Positions 1 through 12,613 are shown, counted from the first letter of the stretch. The stretch: DNA of 64,000 nt from Serripes groenlandicus (GCA_031761405.1 JASEVX010000003.1:144328350-144392349), one strand, 5' to 3'. The notes: generated by a model from the letters alone, not told the origin. Translations and numbers: made by a program.

Positions 1-134
1 TCCAGTGATACTTGTATACACAGTCTCTCACATTATGCCTGAAATTTCATCAAATCTGATGAACAAGAAACAGTTAGAATTTAAGCCATTAAGTCTCTTA
101 ATGTTCCTGCTCTTGGAGATAACTTGAATTTGTG

Positions 135-340
135 TTAACTCTTTCCCACATGCAGATGCCTTCCGACGCCTCTGCGGCATACAACTCTTCCAATTGTTGT
201 GGCAAAAGGAGAATTCGCTTAACAAGAGCAATTTCTCGTTTTTCCATAAGGTTTTCAACTCTTTTCAATAACTAAACTTTCCCTTATAAAAGTTTTCAAA
301 GTCGTCTGCTGCAGACTTGTTATATGTTTGAAAGGTTTAA
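135..340. mobile_element. TTAA MITE family 1 copy
   Basis: TTAA at 135-138 and 337-340. Ends are ctctttcccacatgcag and tcgtctgctgcagacttgtt...gaaagg; the central palindrome is degraded (gtggcaaaaggagaattcgc). Confidence 0.7.
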
Positions 341-488
341 GAAATTTATTCATACTTGTGTGTTTGTTCTACTCTCAAGTAAGAAGGAAGTGATAACATA
401 TAAAGATGTGAAGTTACGTTCTTATATCAGACCAAATGTTATATTTAATAAGAAAATACATGACATAATATTTGTCATGTTTTAAATT

Positions 489-840
489 TTCTTACTCGAA
501 ACTCACTTTTTCTAACTCGAAACTCACTTTTTCTAACTCGAAACTCACTTTTACTAACTCGAAACTCACTTTTTCTAACTCGAAACTCACTTTTTACAAC
601 TCGATACTCACTTTTTACAACTCGATACTCACTTTTTTTAACTCGAAACTCACTTCTTACAACTCGAAACTCGCTTTTCTAACTCGAAACTCACTTTTAC
701 TAACTCGAAACTCACTTTTACTAACTCGAAACTCACTTTTTCTAACTCGAAACTCACTTTTTACAACTCGATACTCACTTTTTTTAACTCGAAACTCACT
801 TCTTACAACTCGAAACTCGCTTTTCTAACTCGAAACTCAC
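489..840. repeat. 21-bp tandem repeat array
   Basis: About 17 copies of a 20-21-bp unit (ctaactcgaaactcactttt) with variants. An internal block of about 90 bp is itself duplicated (near 616 and 752). The open frame across it (7-residue repeat NSKLTFS) is a by-product of the 21-bp period, not evidence for a protein. Confidence 0.93.
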
Positions 841-1273
841 TACTAGAAAGAAAGAAATCCTCCAATACAAGGCATAGATGGAATGTTGTTTGTCTGTGTT
901 CATGATTCGGAAAAATATTAGATGAATTAAATGTTAATACATGAATGGACTGCATCAAAATTATTCTTGAACATATTCCCTGGATATAAACACGGAGTTT
1001 CATGAGTGCAGTTTTACCAACACAATCAAAGTCATTCGATACAGACGACATCACTCCTTTCGCAACAGTCGTAATTTAAAAAAAAAATGTGGATAGAACT
1101 CATAACCAGCAGTGCTCCGTTATCCACAATATTTCAACCCTGCATCAAAGTTATACTTCCCATTTTCCGTATATTACATACTATAGTGTTTTTAAAGGTA
1201 GACAGAAAACATATGGAGTAAATTGTCAAGATCGAGACGTTATGCTTTCTGATGCATATGAAGCAGACGACTT

Positions 1274-1501
1274 TTATCCCTTTCCCTCATATAGACGCTT
1301 TCTGACGCCACTGCAGCAGACGGCTATTTGAAAACATAGTGACAAAAGAAGAAATTCCACAAAACGTGCAATTTCTCCTTTTGCCACAATGTTTTCCACT
1401 TTTAGTCATAAGTTATCCATTCAATTAGAGATTTTCTACTTCTTTACAAAATATGTTCAATGTCGTCTGCTGCAGAATTGTCGTATGAGGGAACTGGTTA
1501 A
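1274..1501. mobile_element. TTAA MITE family 1 copy
   Basis: CCCTTTCCCTCATATAGACG at the left and tcgtatgagggaactggttaa at the right, with the palindrome centred near 1357. The left flank is TTAT, one base off TTAA. Confidence 0.75.
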
Positions 1502-1606
1502 CCGATTCCAACTTATAGACGCATTCTGACGCATATGAAGTAGACGGATTTTAACCGCTTGGCACTTAAACGACTTTTGAAATAATAATGAGCAAGTTCA
1601 CCATGT

Positions 1607-1994
1607 TACGGTGTACCGTTAGGGCCATCGTGCTATCGCGCATACGCGATGCCACGATAGCACGATGACACGATGGTGATGACACGATGACACGATGACA
1701 CGATGATGATGGTACGATGACACGATGGTGATGGCACGATGGCACGATGACGATGACGCGATGTAATATCGCGTCATCGTCATCGTGCCATCGTAGCATC
1801 GCTCCATCACCATCGTGTCATCGTGTCATCGCGTCATCGTCATCGTGCTATCGTGTCATCACCATCGTGTCATCGTACTATCACCATCGTGTCATCGTGT
1901 CATCGTGTCATCACCATCGTGTCATCGTGCTATCGTGGCATCGCTTGTGTTTGTTGACAGCGCGATAGCACGATGGCCCTAACGGTACACCGTA
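1607..1994. mobile_element. 388-bp hairpin element with 35-bp terminal inverted repeats
   Basis: Perfect 35-bp inverted repeats (1607-1641 and 1960-1994), starting TACGGTGTACCGTTAGGG, enclose CGATG/CATCG-type degenerate tandem repeats. The left half is mostly GATG-type and the right half its complement, so the whole folds on itself. CCATGT flanks both sides (1601-1606, 1995-2000), a likely 6-bp target duplication; alternatively the outer TA is the duplication, as in Tc1/mariner. No coding capacity. A foldback MITE. Confidence 0.85.
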
Positions 1995-2465
1995 CCATGT
2001 GTCACAATTATTTCAGATATAATTATACTTTTCTTTATCCATTGTTTTGCCTAAATTATTTTAACGTCGTAGTTCAAGTTCTCCTTTTGTCATAATGATT
2101 TTAACTCTTTTCAATAATTATACTTTCATTTATCTAGATTTCAATATATTTGCCTTAATTATTTGTTAGTCAACTGCTGCTGTGGGTATCCCAAATGCAC
2201 ACACTACACGTCTAAACCACCCTTTCCCGAGTTCTCTTTATCACCATGGTGATCATTAGTTTCTGCTCGAATTACTTTCTTCTGGTCAATAACAAAGTCC
2301 GGCAGCTGAAGGAAATCACGTGACGCGGTACAGAGTCCTGCCAAGATGTAATTAAAACGTCAGCGTTGTCGATAAACCCGAACTTTCTTTAGCTATTTAT
2401 AGTTCAGCCGCCCCACAAGAAAACCTTAACTTTAGTTGCATTCGCAGATAGCAGTGGGTCTGAGC

Positions 2466-2595
2466 TGACTTTGTTTTGTTTGTTTGGTGTTTTACGCCGA
2501 TTTCAACATTATTTTCAGTTATATCATGGCGTTTTCTATGTAAGTTATCAGTACTTCTAGCCCATTCATCCGGACACCAGAAAGCCATGACCAAT
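2466..2595 (-). mobile_element. SINE tail fragment, minus strand
   Basis: Contains ggtgttttacgccgatttca and gttatatcatggcg, the reverse complement of the SINE tail seen at 40670 and 59480. A fragment of the TTAA MITE follows it. Confidence 0.6.
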
Positions 2596-2861
2596 TTGTC
2601 CTTTTGCCACAATGTTTTTAAAAGTCTACTGTCTGTATTAGAGAAAGGGTGAACAGTTAAATAAAACAAATCAAATTAACCTGATACAGAAGGCATATGA
2701 CATCTTTTCAGTATCCGACTTTAAAATGGAGTGGAAACATCTGTAACTGTTCAGAGCCAGTAATTTTTCGTTTCCCAATGGATCAAAAGTACGAGTGTCC
2801 TGTCATTCTTCTAGCAATTACAACTCTTTTCTCGGGTGTTTTCACAGCAAGCGGCTTTGCA

Positions 2862-4312
2862 AAAACCTAACACGTAAATGATTAATCGGTAAATGTTACA
2901 ATAACCTAACAGGTAAATGATAAATCGATAAATGATACAAAAAGCTAACAGCTAAATGATTACCGGTAACTGTTACAATAACCCAACAGGTAAATGAATT
3001 ACCGGTAACTGTTACCATAACATTACAGGTAAATGATGAATCGATAAATGTTACAATAACATTACAGATAAATGTTTCAATGATATTACAGCTAAACGGT
3101 TAAGCGGTAAATGTTAAAATAACCTACCAGTTAAATGATTAACCAGTAACTGTAACAATAACCTGACAGTTAAATGATTAACAAGTAACTATTGCAATGA
3201 CCTAACAGTTAAATGATTAACTAGTAACTGTAACAATAACCTAACAGTTAAATGATTAACCGGTAACTGTAACAATAACCTAACAGTTAAATGATTAACA
3301 AGTAACTATTGCAATAACCTAAGAGTTAAATGATTAATCAGTAACAATAACCTAACAGTTAAATGATTAACCGATAACTTTTACAATAACCAGACAGTTA
3401 AATGGTTAACCAGTAACTGTAACTATAACCTAACAGTTAAAAGATTAACAAGTAACTATTGCAATGACCTAACAGTTAAATGATTAACCGGTAACTTTTA
3501 CAATAACCTGACAGTTAAATGACTATCCGGTAACTTTTACAATAACCTAACAGTGAAATTATTAAATGTTACAATAACCTAACAGCTAAATGATTAACTG
3601 GTAACTTTTACAATTATCTAACAGTTAAATTATTAAATGTTACAATAACCTAACAGCTAAATGATTAACCAGTAATTGTTACAATAACCTAACAGTTAAA
3701 TGATTAACAAGAAAATATTGCAATAACCTAAGAGTTAAATGATTAACCAGTAACTGTAACAATAACCTAACAGTCAAATGATTAACCAGTAACTGTATCA
3801 ATAACCTAACAGTTAAATGATTAACACGTAACTATTGCAATAACCTAAGAGTTAAATGAATAACCGGTAACTTTTACAATAACCTAACAGTTAAATGATT
3901 AACCAGTAACTGTAAGAATAACCTAACAGTTAAATGATTAACCAGTAACTGTAACAATAACCTAACAGTTAAATGATTAACTGGTAACTTTTACAATAAC
4001 CTAACAGTTAAATGATTAAGTGTATGAATAACTTAACAGTTAAATGATTAAGTGTTACAATAACCTAACAGTTAAATGATTAACCGGTAACTTTTACAAT
4101 AACCAGACAGTTAAATGACTAACCGGTAACTTTTACAATAACCTAACAGTTAAATGATTAACCGGTAACTTTTACAATAACCTAACAGTTAAATGATTAA
4201 GTGTATGAATAACCTAACAGTTAAATGATTAACCGGTAACGTTTACAATAACCTAAGAGGTAAATGATTAACAGCTAACTGTTACAATAACTTAAGAGGT
4301 AAATGATTAATT
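2862..4312. repeat. 39-bp satellite-like tandem array
   Basis: About 37 diverged copies of a 39-bp A+T-rich unit (taacagttaaatgattaacc + ggtaactgtaacaataacc), with shortened units in places. Divergence is highest at the left end. No coding content. Confidence 0.93.
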
Positions 4313-4429
4313 TGAGATTTAACTTCGATAAAGGGTGACAATAACTTTGATACACAGAGTTATGTTGGGTCTGAACAATGTCTCCACAATATTTAGCAAC
4401 ACACGTCTGCTGCTGAGGCTACACAGACG

Positions 4430-4660
4430 TTTACCCTTTACCAGATGTAGACGCTTCTTTTTGTCGCCTATGCATCACATGTCTTATCATAACATTGTGG
4501 CAAAAGGAGAAATTGCTCATGATGAGCAGTCTCTTCTTTAGCCACAATGTTTTCAACTTTTTTCAGTAATAATACCTTCAATTATAGATATTTTCTTTAT
4601 TTTTCGTAAATGTTTTTAAAGTCGTCTGCTTCAGATTTGTTGTATGTGGGAAAGGGTCAA
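4430..4660. mobile_element. TTAA MITE family 1 copy
   Basis: The palindromic core attgctcatgatgagca lies between gtggcaaaaggag and its complement. The right end is gtatgtgggaaagggtcaa; terminal TTAA sites are each mutated by one base. Confidence 0.75.
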
Positions 4661-5104
4661 TTGTATCTTGTCTCATACAACCTTCACTTATGCTTAAATC
4701 GATTCGGGGCTCGTATCCAATACTAAATCTTAAAACCATTCTAAGTTGAATTCTAATATGCTAATGATTATGCCATTCGGTCAACTTATTTCATTTTGAT
4801 ATTTATAAGATTCTTCAAATTTGAAATAAGAATTGATTTAGACTGACATTTGAAAGACGTCCAGGCATTTGCATACCACTTTAATTATCTAAAGCGTAAG
4901 GTACCTTAGCGTGGCGTATTTATATAGTTTGTGTTGCCTGGTAACGACGGAGACACAAAAGGTCAAATGTGCCCTTGCCTTGGACGCGTCTTTTTATTAT
5001 TAGTTATTTACAAGTACTTTGACATGTTAACAACTAGCTGCATGATTTATATCAAGGTAAAGGACATGGAAGAATTCAAGATTTACAATTATAATCCATT
5101 TATT

Positions 5105-5458
5105 GATACCGCCTCGTCGGTGTAGTGATCGAGCGTCCGCCCCGGTGCTGGAGGTCGCACATTCGATCCCAGGCCGGGTCATACAAAACACTTTAACTCT
5201 TTCAGCGCCAAAGGCAATATTGAGCTTTTTGAAAACAATGCAGATTCAGGTGAGTCAGCTCGTAACGAGCTGTCTCACCTGAAATCTGCATTGTTTGGCT
5301 GTGAGTTATAAAAATATTCCAAAAATCCTATAACATGAAAATAAAGTCGTCCGAGTTTGAACATGGAAGAGTCTACTTTAAACAATTCGGTGAATTATGC
5401 TGAAAGGGTTAAAGATGGCAATATTGGTTTTCTCGCCTTGGCGCTCAGGATCGTGGGG
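5105..5458 (+). mobile_element. tRNA-headed SINE interrupted by a palindromic MITE
   Basis: The head at about 5108-5180 has A-box-like (ggtgtagtgatcgagcg) and B-box-like (cattcgatccc) motifs, ending gccgggtc. The body resumes after the MITE with agatggcaatattgg and runs into the 34-bp array. The copy at 12773-12995 has the same head and an intact TTTAA site at the insertion point. Not a real tRNA gene: no foldable acceptor stem was evident. Confidence 0.7.
5193..5412. mobile_element. palindromic MITE, family 2 (TTAA flanks)
   Basis: 220 bp including TTAA at both ends, with CTCTTTCAGC...GCTGAAAGGG terminal repeats. The core is a long inverted repeat around AGCTCGTAACGAGCT, flanked by aatgcagattcaggtgag and its complement. 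TTAA duplication with C-rich ends suggests piggyBac-type mobilisation. Inserted in a SINE. Confidence 0.82.
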
Positions 5459-7250
5459 TTATCATTACCGACTGACCCGCTGGATCGTGGGGTTATCATT
5501 ACCGACTGACTCGCTGGATCGTGGGGTTATCAATACCGACTGACTCGCTGGATCGTGGGGTTATCAATACTGACTGACTCGCTGGATCGTGGGGTTATCA
5601 TTACCGACTGACTCGCTGGATCGTGGGGTTATCATTACCGACTGACTCGCTGGATCGTGGGGTTATCAATACCGACTGACTCGCTGGATCGTGGGGTTAT
5701 CAATACTGACTGACTCGCTGGATCGTGGGGTTATCATTACCGACTGACTCGCTGGATCGTGGGGTTATCATTACCGACTGACTCGCTGGATCGTGGGGTT
5801 ATCAATACCGACTGACTCGCTGGATCGTGGAGTTATCATTACCGACTGACCCGCTGGATCGTGGGGTTATCATTACCGACTGACTCGCTGGATCGTGGGG
5901 TTATCATTACCGACTGACTCGCTGGATCGTGGGGTTATCATTACCGACTGACTCGCTGGATCGTGGGGTTATCATTACCGACTGACTCGCTGGATCGTGG
6001 GGTTATCATTACCGACTGACTCGCTGGATCGTGGGGTTATCATTACCGACTGACTCGCTGGATCGTGGGGTTATCATTACCGACTGACTCGCTGGATCGT
6101 GGGGTTATCATTACCGACTGACTCGCTGGATCGTGGGGTTATCATTACCGACTGACTCGCTGGATCGTGGGGTTATCATTACCGACTGACTCGCTGGATC
6201 GTGGGGTTATCATTACCGACTGACTCGCTGGATCGTGGGGTTATCATTACCGACTGACTCGCTGGATCGTGGGGTTATCATTACCGACTGACTCGCTGGA
6301 TCGTGGGGTTATCATTACCGACTGACTCGCTGGATCGTGGGGTTATCATTACCGACTGACTCGCTGGATCGTGGGGTTATCAATACCGACTGACTCGCTG
6401 GATCGTGGGGTTATCAATACCGACTGACTCGCTGGATCGTGGGGTTATCATTACCGACTGACTCGCTGGATCGTGGGGTTATCAATACCGACTGACTCGC
6501 TGGATCGTGGGGTTATCAATACCGACTGACTCGCTGGATCGTGGGGTTATCATTACCGACTGACTCGCTGGATCGTGGGGTTATCAATACCGACTGACTC
6601 GCTGGATCGTGGGGTTATCAATACCGACTGACTCGCTGGATCGTGGGGTTATCAATACCGACTGACTCGCTGGATCGTGGGGTTATCAATACCGACTGAC
6701 TCGCTGGATCGTGGGGTTATCAATACCGACTGACTCGCTGGATCGTGGAGTTATCATTACCGACTGACTCGCTGGATCGTGGGGTTATCATTACCGACTG
6801 ACTCGCTGGATCGTGGGGTTATCATTACCGACTGACTCGCTGGATCGTGGAGTTATCATTACCGACTGACTCGCTGGATCGTGGGGTTATCATTACCGAC
6901 TGACTCGCTGGATCGTGGGGTTATCAATACCGACTGACTCGCTGGATCGTGGGGTTATCATTACCGACTGACTCGCTGGATCGTGGGGTTATCATTACCG
7001 ACTGACTCGCTGGATCGTGGAGTTATCATTACCGACTGACTCGCTGGATCGTGGGGTTATCATTACCGACTGACTCGCTGGATCGTGGGGTTATCAATAC
7101 CGACTGACTCGCTGGATCGTGGGGTTATCATTACCGACTGACTCGCTGGATCGTGGGGTTATCATTAACGACTGACTCGCTGGATCGTGGGGTTATCATT
7201 ACCGACTGACTCGCTGGATCGTGGAGTTATCATTACCGACTGACTCGCTG
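5459..7250. repeat. 34-bp tandem array (about 53 copies)
   Basis: A highly homogeneous unit, tcgctggatcgtggggttat + cattaccgactgac. Variants are ATTACC/ATACC-type (cattacc or caatacc), gggg/gagt and ctcg/cccg. Units match the tail of the neighbouring SINE (compare gtgggattagcattacgac at 12936-12954). Higher-order runs of identical variants indicate segmental duplication. There are no spacers between repeats. Confidence 0.97.
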
Positions 7251-10045
7251 GTTTCAGAATGAACGGACCAACATGACTGGGAAATAAACCAGGAAACACT
7301 AAGTTTACAATTGTCAACGTTCAGACGCAATTATAATTCATTTATTGATTGTTCATGACAAAACACAAATCTTAATATTACTGAGATAATATTGAAACGG
7401 GCGTTATCCAAGATCAATATTTTCAAGTTCTGCAATATTTCAAAAACATAACAGCCTCTGCATGGGAAAAGATACAAGGTTTTTCTTTAGTGAACAGAGT
7501 AGATCCAGATCGGATCATGATGAAAAGTTGCTCCATTTGCCACTACGTTTTCAAATCTACTCAATAAGTACTCTTTCCTGTAAAGAGATGTATCGTATTT
7601 TTGCCTAGATGCAGATTAATTGTATGTGGGGAAGGATTAATATATATCTATTTTCTAGCCAAGCATTATAGTGATTATGAAGAAGTCCAGCGTCGCCGTG
7701 ATATAACTGAAGTAATGTTGAAAACGACGTAGCCCCTTAATAGCTCACAAAAAACGTGTTCATTTCTAACTGCATTGATACATTGGTCTATATGAGCCAC
7801 TGGTTCAGAGAAGGTTCAGGTTGGTATTTCTGACCAGTGTGGATTCTCGTCAGACTGACTGGTATTATTAGAGCTTATACAATGTGACAGAATATCCTTA
7901 TGACCGTATATAGGTAATTCGTGAGCAGTGTAGATCTCGATTACACAGTGTGGATGCACATGCTGATCTGGATATACACTTTCCACAACAGCCTGTACCT
8001 TTTCCCATGCTTAAGACCAAAATTAGACTACGCGAATGTGCAGGCTGGTCTTGATCTACGATGTTCGTAAATGTTGTTCAATCTCATGTATAGCAACATC
8101 AACCAATCAGTGTATGACATCGTTGGATACAGGTTGAATATCTCGACGCACAGGAAAAATACTAAGATTCGACTGCGCAATGTGGATGTTTGGGAAAACT
8201 GAATACCTGGTATTCTGCATTCATTGTAGTTTAAAATGAAAATAAATGAGGAACAGAGGTAGAGAATGAGAACGAATAAATACTTAAGCAAAGTAAAAAA
8301 GGGAAAATTCGAAAGTCGTCTGCTGCAGAGGCGTCAGAAAGCGTCTGTATATAGGATATGGTAATAAGTATTTGACATGATCCATACGGTATTTTTCCTA
8401 TCTGTTACAAATGACTTTCTTAAAAAATACGAAAACAATGAAAATATGTTAAACACAAACCATTTCTCCTTCCCATGCAGTGTTTTCGACTAGTGTTTTA
8501 TAGATATCTAACATTTGTGATTCGGGTTAACGGTCACTAGATAGTATGAGACACCATCTACTTGCTTGGGAAGCTTGCTATATACGTAACGGTGTAGCGA
8601 CGAGAGAAGGGTAGCGAGGTGCATGGATAGGTAAACTGGTGGACCCAGGGAACAACTTCATCATTCAGTGTTTGTCATGAAAAATACCATTAGAGTTGTT
8701 TTAGTTCATTGTTAATTTCGGACGACATTTCTTTTTGTGTATACCGACAAAGAAATGAAAGGCTAAGCCTGCGGCAACGCAACCCAGTTATATCTTATTT
8801 AAATTTACTTTTCTTCTTCAATAGATTTGTGTGTAAATTGTCGTTTTAACAAAAGTAAAATAACACGTTGGTTGCCAAGAGAACGGGGATAATAGAATTT
8901 CAAACTAGACTTGGGGACGTTATGGTACCATTATTTTAATTAGACGAAGAGATGAACAGTTAGACATAAATTAAGATAAATTAGTTTTGCTTTCAGAATG
9001 TATATGTGGTCTGGTCACTGCGGCGATACTTTCTTGATCGAATTGAGACTAAGGTAAGTTATTAATAAGTAAATCAGTTATTATTTCAAAGGGGAAGAGA
9101 TGTTATATCTACAACGTATATGTTTGAGCCCGTCATTGGTATCAACTTTATGGAACAGTGCAACACCAGATCAGTGTGTGCATATGCACAGCCCCACCAA
9201 AGACTCAACTGTATACTGTTCACGTTTTACTTGCATAAGCGTCTGTAAAAAAATGTAGATTCCAAGAAGACGGAGCAGATGTACAGGCTGATCTGAATCT
9301 AAACTATTCAGAAATACCAACTTCGACATTAGCTCATGGATGCCTCATATAACATCGATTTCAAACACATTTGCTCACACGGAAACGTGTCTATATAATA
9401 AACAAATTAATTTAAAACAGGGGATTTAAACTAATGATAAATTCTCCTTTTCTCATAATGTTCTCAACATAGTATGGTAATAACGTTAGTCATCGTCCAG
9501 AATTCGAAATCATTTCCGTCGGCTCGAAAAGTAACACTTCGGGTAAACGGTTAAGTAGTAGAAAGCGCGGGTATTTTAGTGTGTATTGTGTTTCTCCTTT
9601 ACAAATGAGGGCCGCCAAAATAGAACAAAACCCTCGAGATTACATTCCAATAACGAACGACGTGATACGATCTTTGTTATTTTGGATTGTTTTGTTGAAA
9701 AAAAAATGTTAACATTTATTTTTTTCTTTTGTGGTGCACAGGATACAATTGTGATTGTTTAAATTTTAACATTTTCTTTCTGATATTCTATGGATTATTT
9801 ACCTTTTGTGCCGGTTTGTGAATCTAAAAATCATCGATACGTGAACACGATACTGAAAAGGTAAGTAAACTGCCTGATGATATAATAACTTGTCATACTA
9901 TTTTCTTATTTTAATCAGAAGGTATGGTATAATTCTAGAGTGAAATATCTTTTCGCTTGAGACAATATATTGAGATGTTGCATGCTTAGGGTACATGTAT
10001 ACTACTATGATCAACTTGGTTGGACGTAATAGTATGTTTTCACCA
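7251..10045. other. no gene recognised; SINE and MITE fragments
   Basis: Contains a SINE tail (about 7685-7745, gccgtgatataactgaagta), a MITE 3' fragment (8309-8345) and otherwise unassigned A+T-rich sequence. Two exon-like segments with consensus donors lie at 8997-9053 and 9790-9860 (see findings); neither can be assigned to a gene. Confidence 0.5.
9790..9860 (+). other. exon-like segment with ATG and consensus donor
   Basis: The ATG at 9790 opens 23 codons (MDYLPFVPVCESKNHRYVNT...) ending AAAAG|GTAAGT. The donor is perfect, but the phase (2) does not fit the Dixin CH exon. It could be a 5' UTR or first exon of an unseen transcript, or chance. Confidence 0.2.
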
Positions 10046-10269
10046 TTTACCCTTCCCTACATGTAGACGCTTTCTGACGCCTCTGCAGCGGACGACTTTT
10101 GAAAGCATTGTGGCAAAAGGAGAAATTGCTCAAAACGAGCAATTTCTTCGTTTGCCACACTGTTTTCAACCCTTTTCAGTAATTATACCTACATTTCGAG
10201 AAATGTTCCCATATTTTTACTTAGATGTTTTCAAAGTCGTCTGCTGCAAATTTACTATCTTATAGTTAA
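10046..10269. mobile_element. TTAA MITE family 1 copy
   Basis: Left end cccttccctacatgtagacg, core attgctcaaaacgagcaatt, right end tcgtctgctgcaaattt...gttaa. Confidence 0.72.
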
Positions 10270-10770
10270 ATAAGTTTTCATCAGCAGAAAATATAAATCA
10301 CTTAAAAAATAAAATGGATAGAAACGTAGGAAAACAAATTAAAACAAATTAATTATAATAATAGCATGAGAAAAGGTTCGAGTAGGATTTGTGAACAGTA
10401 TAGATCCAGATCAGCCTTTGTATCCGGACTGTCTGATCAAGATATGCACTGTTCAAATATAATTTACGCAAGCTTGTTAGAAGCTTCTGTCAACTTGTGT
10501 TGATTCTGGTAGGACTGAGCAGGTGGACAAGATGATCTGAACCTACACTGTTAAACAATACCGACTTATACATTTTCTCATGCAATGGCTGAATATTCAG
10601 GAAGTTTTCGAACATAGTTTGGGCTGTCTGACCAATATCGTTTCGGTTCGTCGTGTGGTCCTGTAGCTGAGTCATGACGAAAAACAAAGTATGAACTGAA
10701 TTTATACCATTCACCCTTTAGTCCTACAAATCTGCAGCAGACAATTTAGGCTAAAATATGGAAACTTTCT

Positions 10771-10999
10771 TTAACCCTTTTCCCTCATACGACATTTCTG
10801 CAGCAGACGACTTTGAACATATTTTGTCAATAAATAGAAAATCTCTATAATTGAATGGATAACCTATGACTAAAAGTGGAAAATTGTGGCAAAAGGGGAA
10901 ATTGCACGTTTTGTGCAATTTCTTCTTTTGTCAGTATGTTTTAAAAAAGACGTCTGCTGTAGAGGCGTCAGAAAGCGTCTATATGAGGGAAAGGGTTAA
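10771..10999. mobile_element. TTAA MITE family 1 copy, 229 bp
   Basis: Intact copy: TTAA-CCCTTTTCCC left, GGGAAAGGG-TTAA right. It belongs to the subfamily with atggataacctatgactaaa, also at 50479 and 60391. Confidence 0.85.
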
Positions 11000-11678
11000 A
11001 TTAAAGTATTAATAAAGAAGAGAGTTGAAAGCGTTGTGGCAACATGTGATACTGCTCATTTTGAGCAATTTCTTTATTTGTCACAATGTTTTCAAAAATT
11101 GCCTGCTGGAGATGTGTCAAAAGACTTCTCCTACAAGAGGGGAACGATTAATTTCAATGTTCTGAAGGTCGGTTTTCGTGTAACGCGGCTCGCTGTAAGA
11201 ATGTGTCTATAAAAGAGCAGGCACACCTGTCAGGAATGACCCTTTCCCTTATATGCCAAGTGTACAGCCGTCTGCTTTGAAAACATATGAGCAAATCAAT
11301 TGTAACATCTAGGATATAGGAGGTAAAATTTGAACAAGTAGTTGAAAATATCGCGGGAAAACGATATAATTTGATTAATTTCTTCCCTTTTAACGATGTT
11401 TTAGAAAGTCGCCTGCTGCAGTGGCGTCGAAATGCGTCTGTATCAAGAAAATGGTACAATCAGAAGAATAGCGTCTCACAGTTATTTTGTTTGTTTTCTG
11501 TGCTTGTTTGACATTTCTAGAAATTCCTTTTCACGATGTTTTAGAAAGTCGTCTGTATCAAGTAAAAAAAACAAACAGAATAATTGTGTGCTGCAATTAT
11601 TTTGTTTGTTCTGTGCTTGGTTTTACATGTCTAGAAAGGATCACATTCGCATATTTGCGTCAGAAGGAAGTAAGTATC

Positions 11679-11907
11679 CACACCCTTTCCAACATACATC
11701 CACTTTTTGACACCTCTGTAGCAGACAACTTTTGAAAACATTGTGGTAAAAGAAGAAATTGCTCATGATAAGCATTTCCTTCTTTTACTACAATGTATTT
11801 AACTGTATTCGATTATTTAACTCTCATTTATGGATATTTTTCCCATTTTTCCCTATATGTTTTCAAACTCGTTTGCTGCAAATTTGTTATATACGGGACA
11901 GAGTTAA
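11679..11907. mobile_element. TTAA MITE family 1 copy
   Basis: Diverged copy. Core attgctcatgataagcattt; right end gggacagagttaa. Confidence 0.65.
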
Positions 11908-12179
11908 ATATTTTAAAATATATGACTACTTGATTCTCTCTGCGTCTGTTGGATTAGTGTGATTTAACGTGTTCATTATGTGAGGTAAGGTAATTTATAA
12001 TGTAATCTGCGCCACGCCGCGGGGGAAACAGATCATCGGGACAGGGTGACCAGCGAAGACCCTGCTCACGCGGCGTCTCCGAGCACATTGATCAACATCT
12101 TGCCTTTTTGCCCCCAGGTTATCCAGCTTTTGGAAAAGCATGACTGATTTTATATCTCAACTTTTCACGTGCATATACA

Positions 12180-12613
12180 TTTTGACGTAACTGGAGGAGA
12201 CGACCTTTGAAAATATTTGTGACAAGAGTAGAAATTGTTCGTAAAGAGCAATTTCTCCCTTTGTCACAATGTTTTTTAACTATATTCTAAATTTGAACTT
12301 GTATCATTTTTTTCTTCGATATTTCCAAATGTTTTCAGACTCGTCTACTGCAGATTTGTTGTATGTGGGAAAAAGTTGAAATAAGTATAACCCTTTTCCA
12401 CATATAACAACTCTGCAGCAGACGACTTTGAAAACATAGTGACAAAAACCTGAAAATCTCAATAAAGATAGCTTAATTGATAAATAAAGTAGAAAAAACA
12501 TTGTGGCCAAAGTTGAATTGCTCATCATGAGCAATTTCACATTTGACCACAATGTTTTCAAAAGTCGTCTGCTGCTATTGCGTCAAAATGCGTCTGCAGG
12601 TGGGAAATGGTAC
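12180..12613. mobile_element. two adjacent TTAA MITE family 1 copies
   Basis: The first, 5'-truncated, runs about 12180-12377. The second, 12387-12613, has core attgctcatcatgagcaatt and ends cccttttccac / gtgggaaatgg. Confidence 0.7.

Noticed and set aside
472..828. 118-codon open frame with NSKLTFS repeats
   Set aside because: Product of a 21-bp tandem array, with no start context, domain or splice signals.
1566..1968. Overlapping His/Ser-rich frames on both strands
   Set aside because: They translate the CATCG-type repeats of the foldback element.
5105..5185. tRNA gene
   Set aside because: A and B boxes are present, but the segment is part of a SINE with body and tail; no proper acceptor stem pairing was seen. 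The same applies to 12773-12900 and 14560-14630.
5459..7250. Regular 34-bp repeats resembling a CRISPR array
   Set aside because: Units are contiguous with no unique spacers, and the context is an animal genome; it is a minisatellite.
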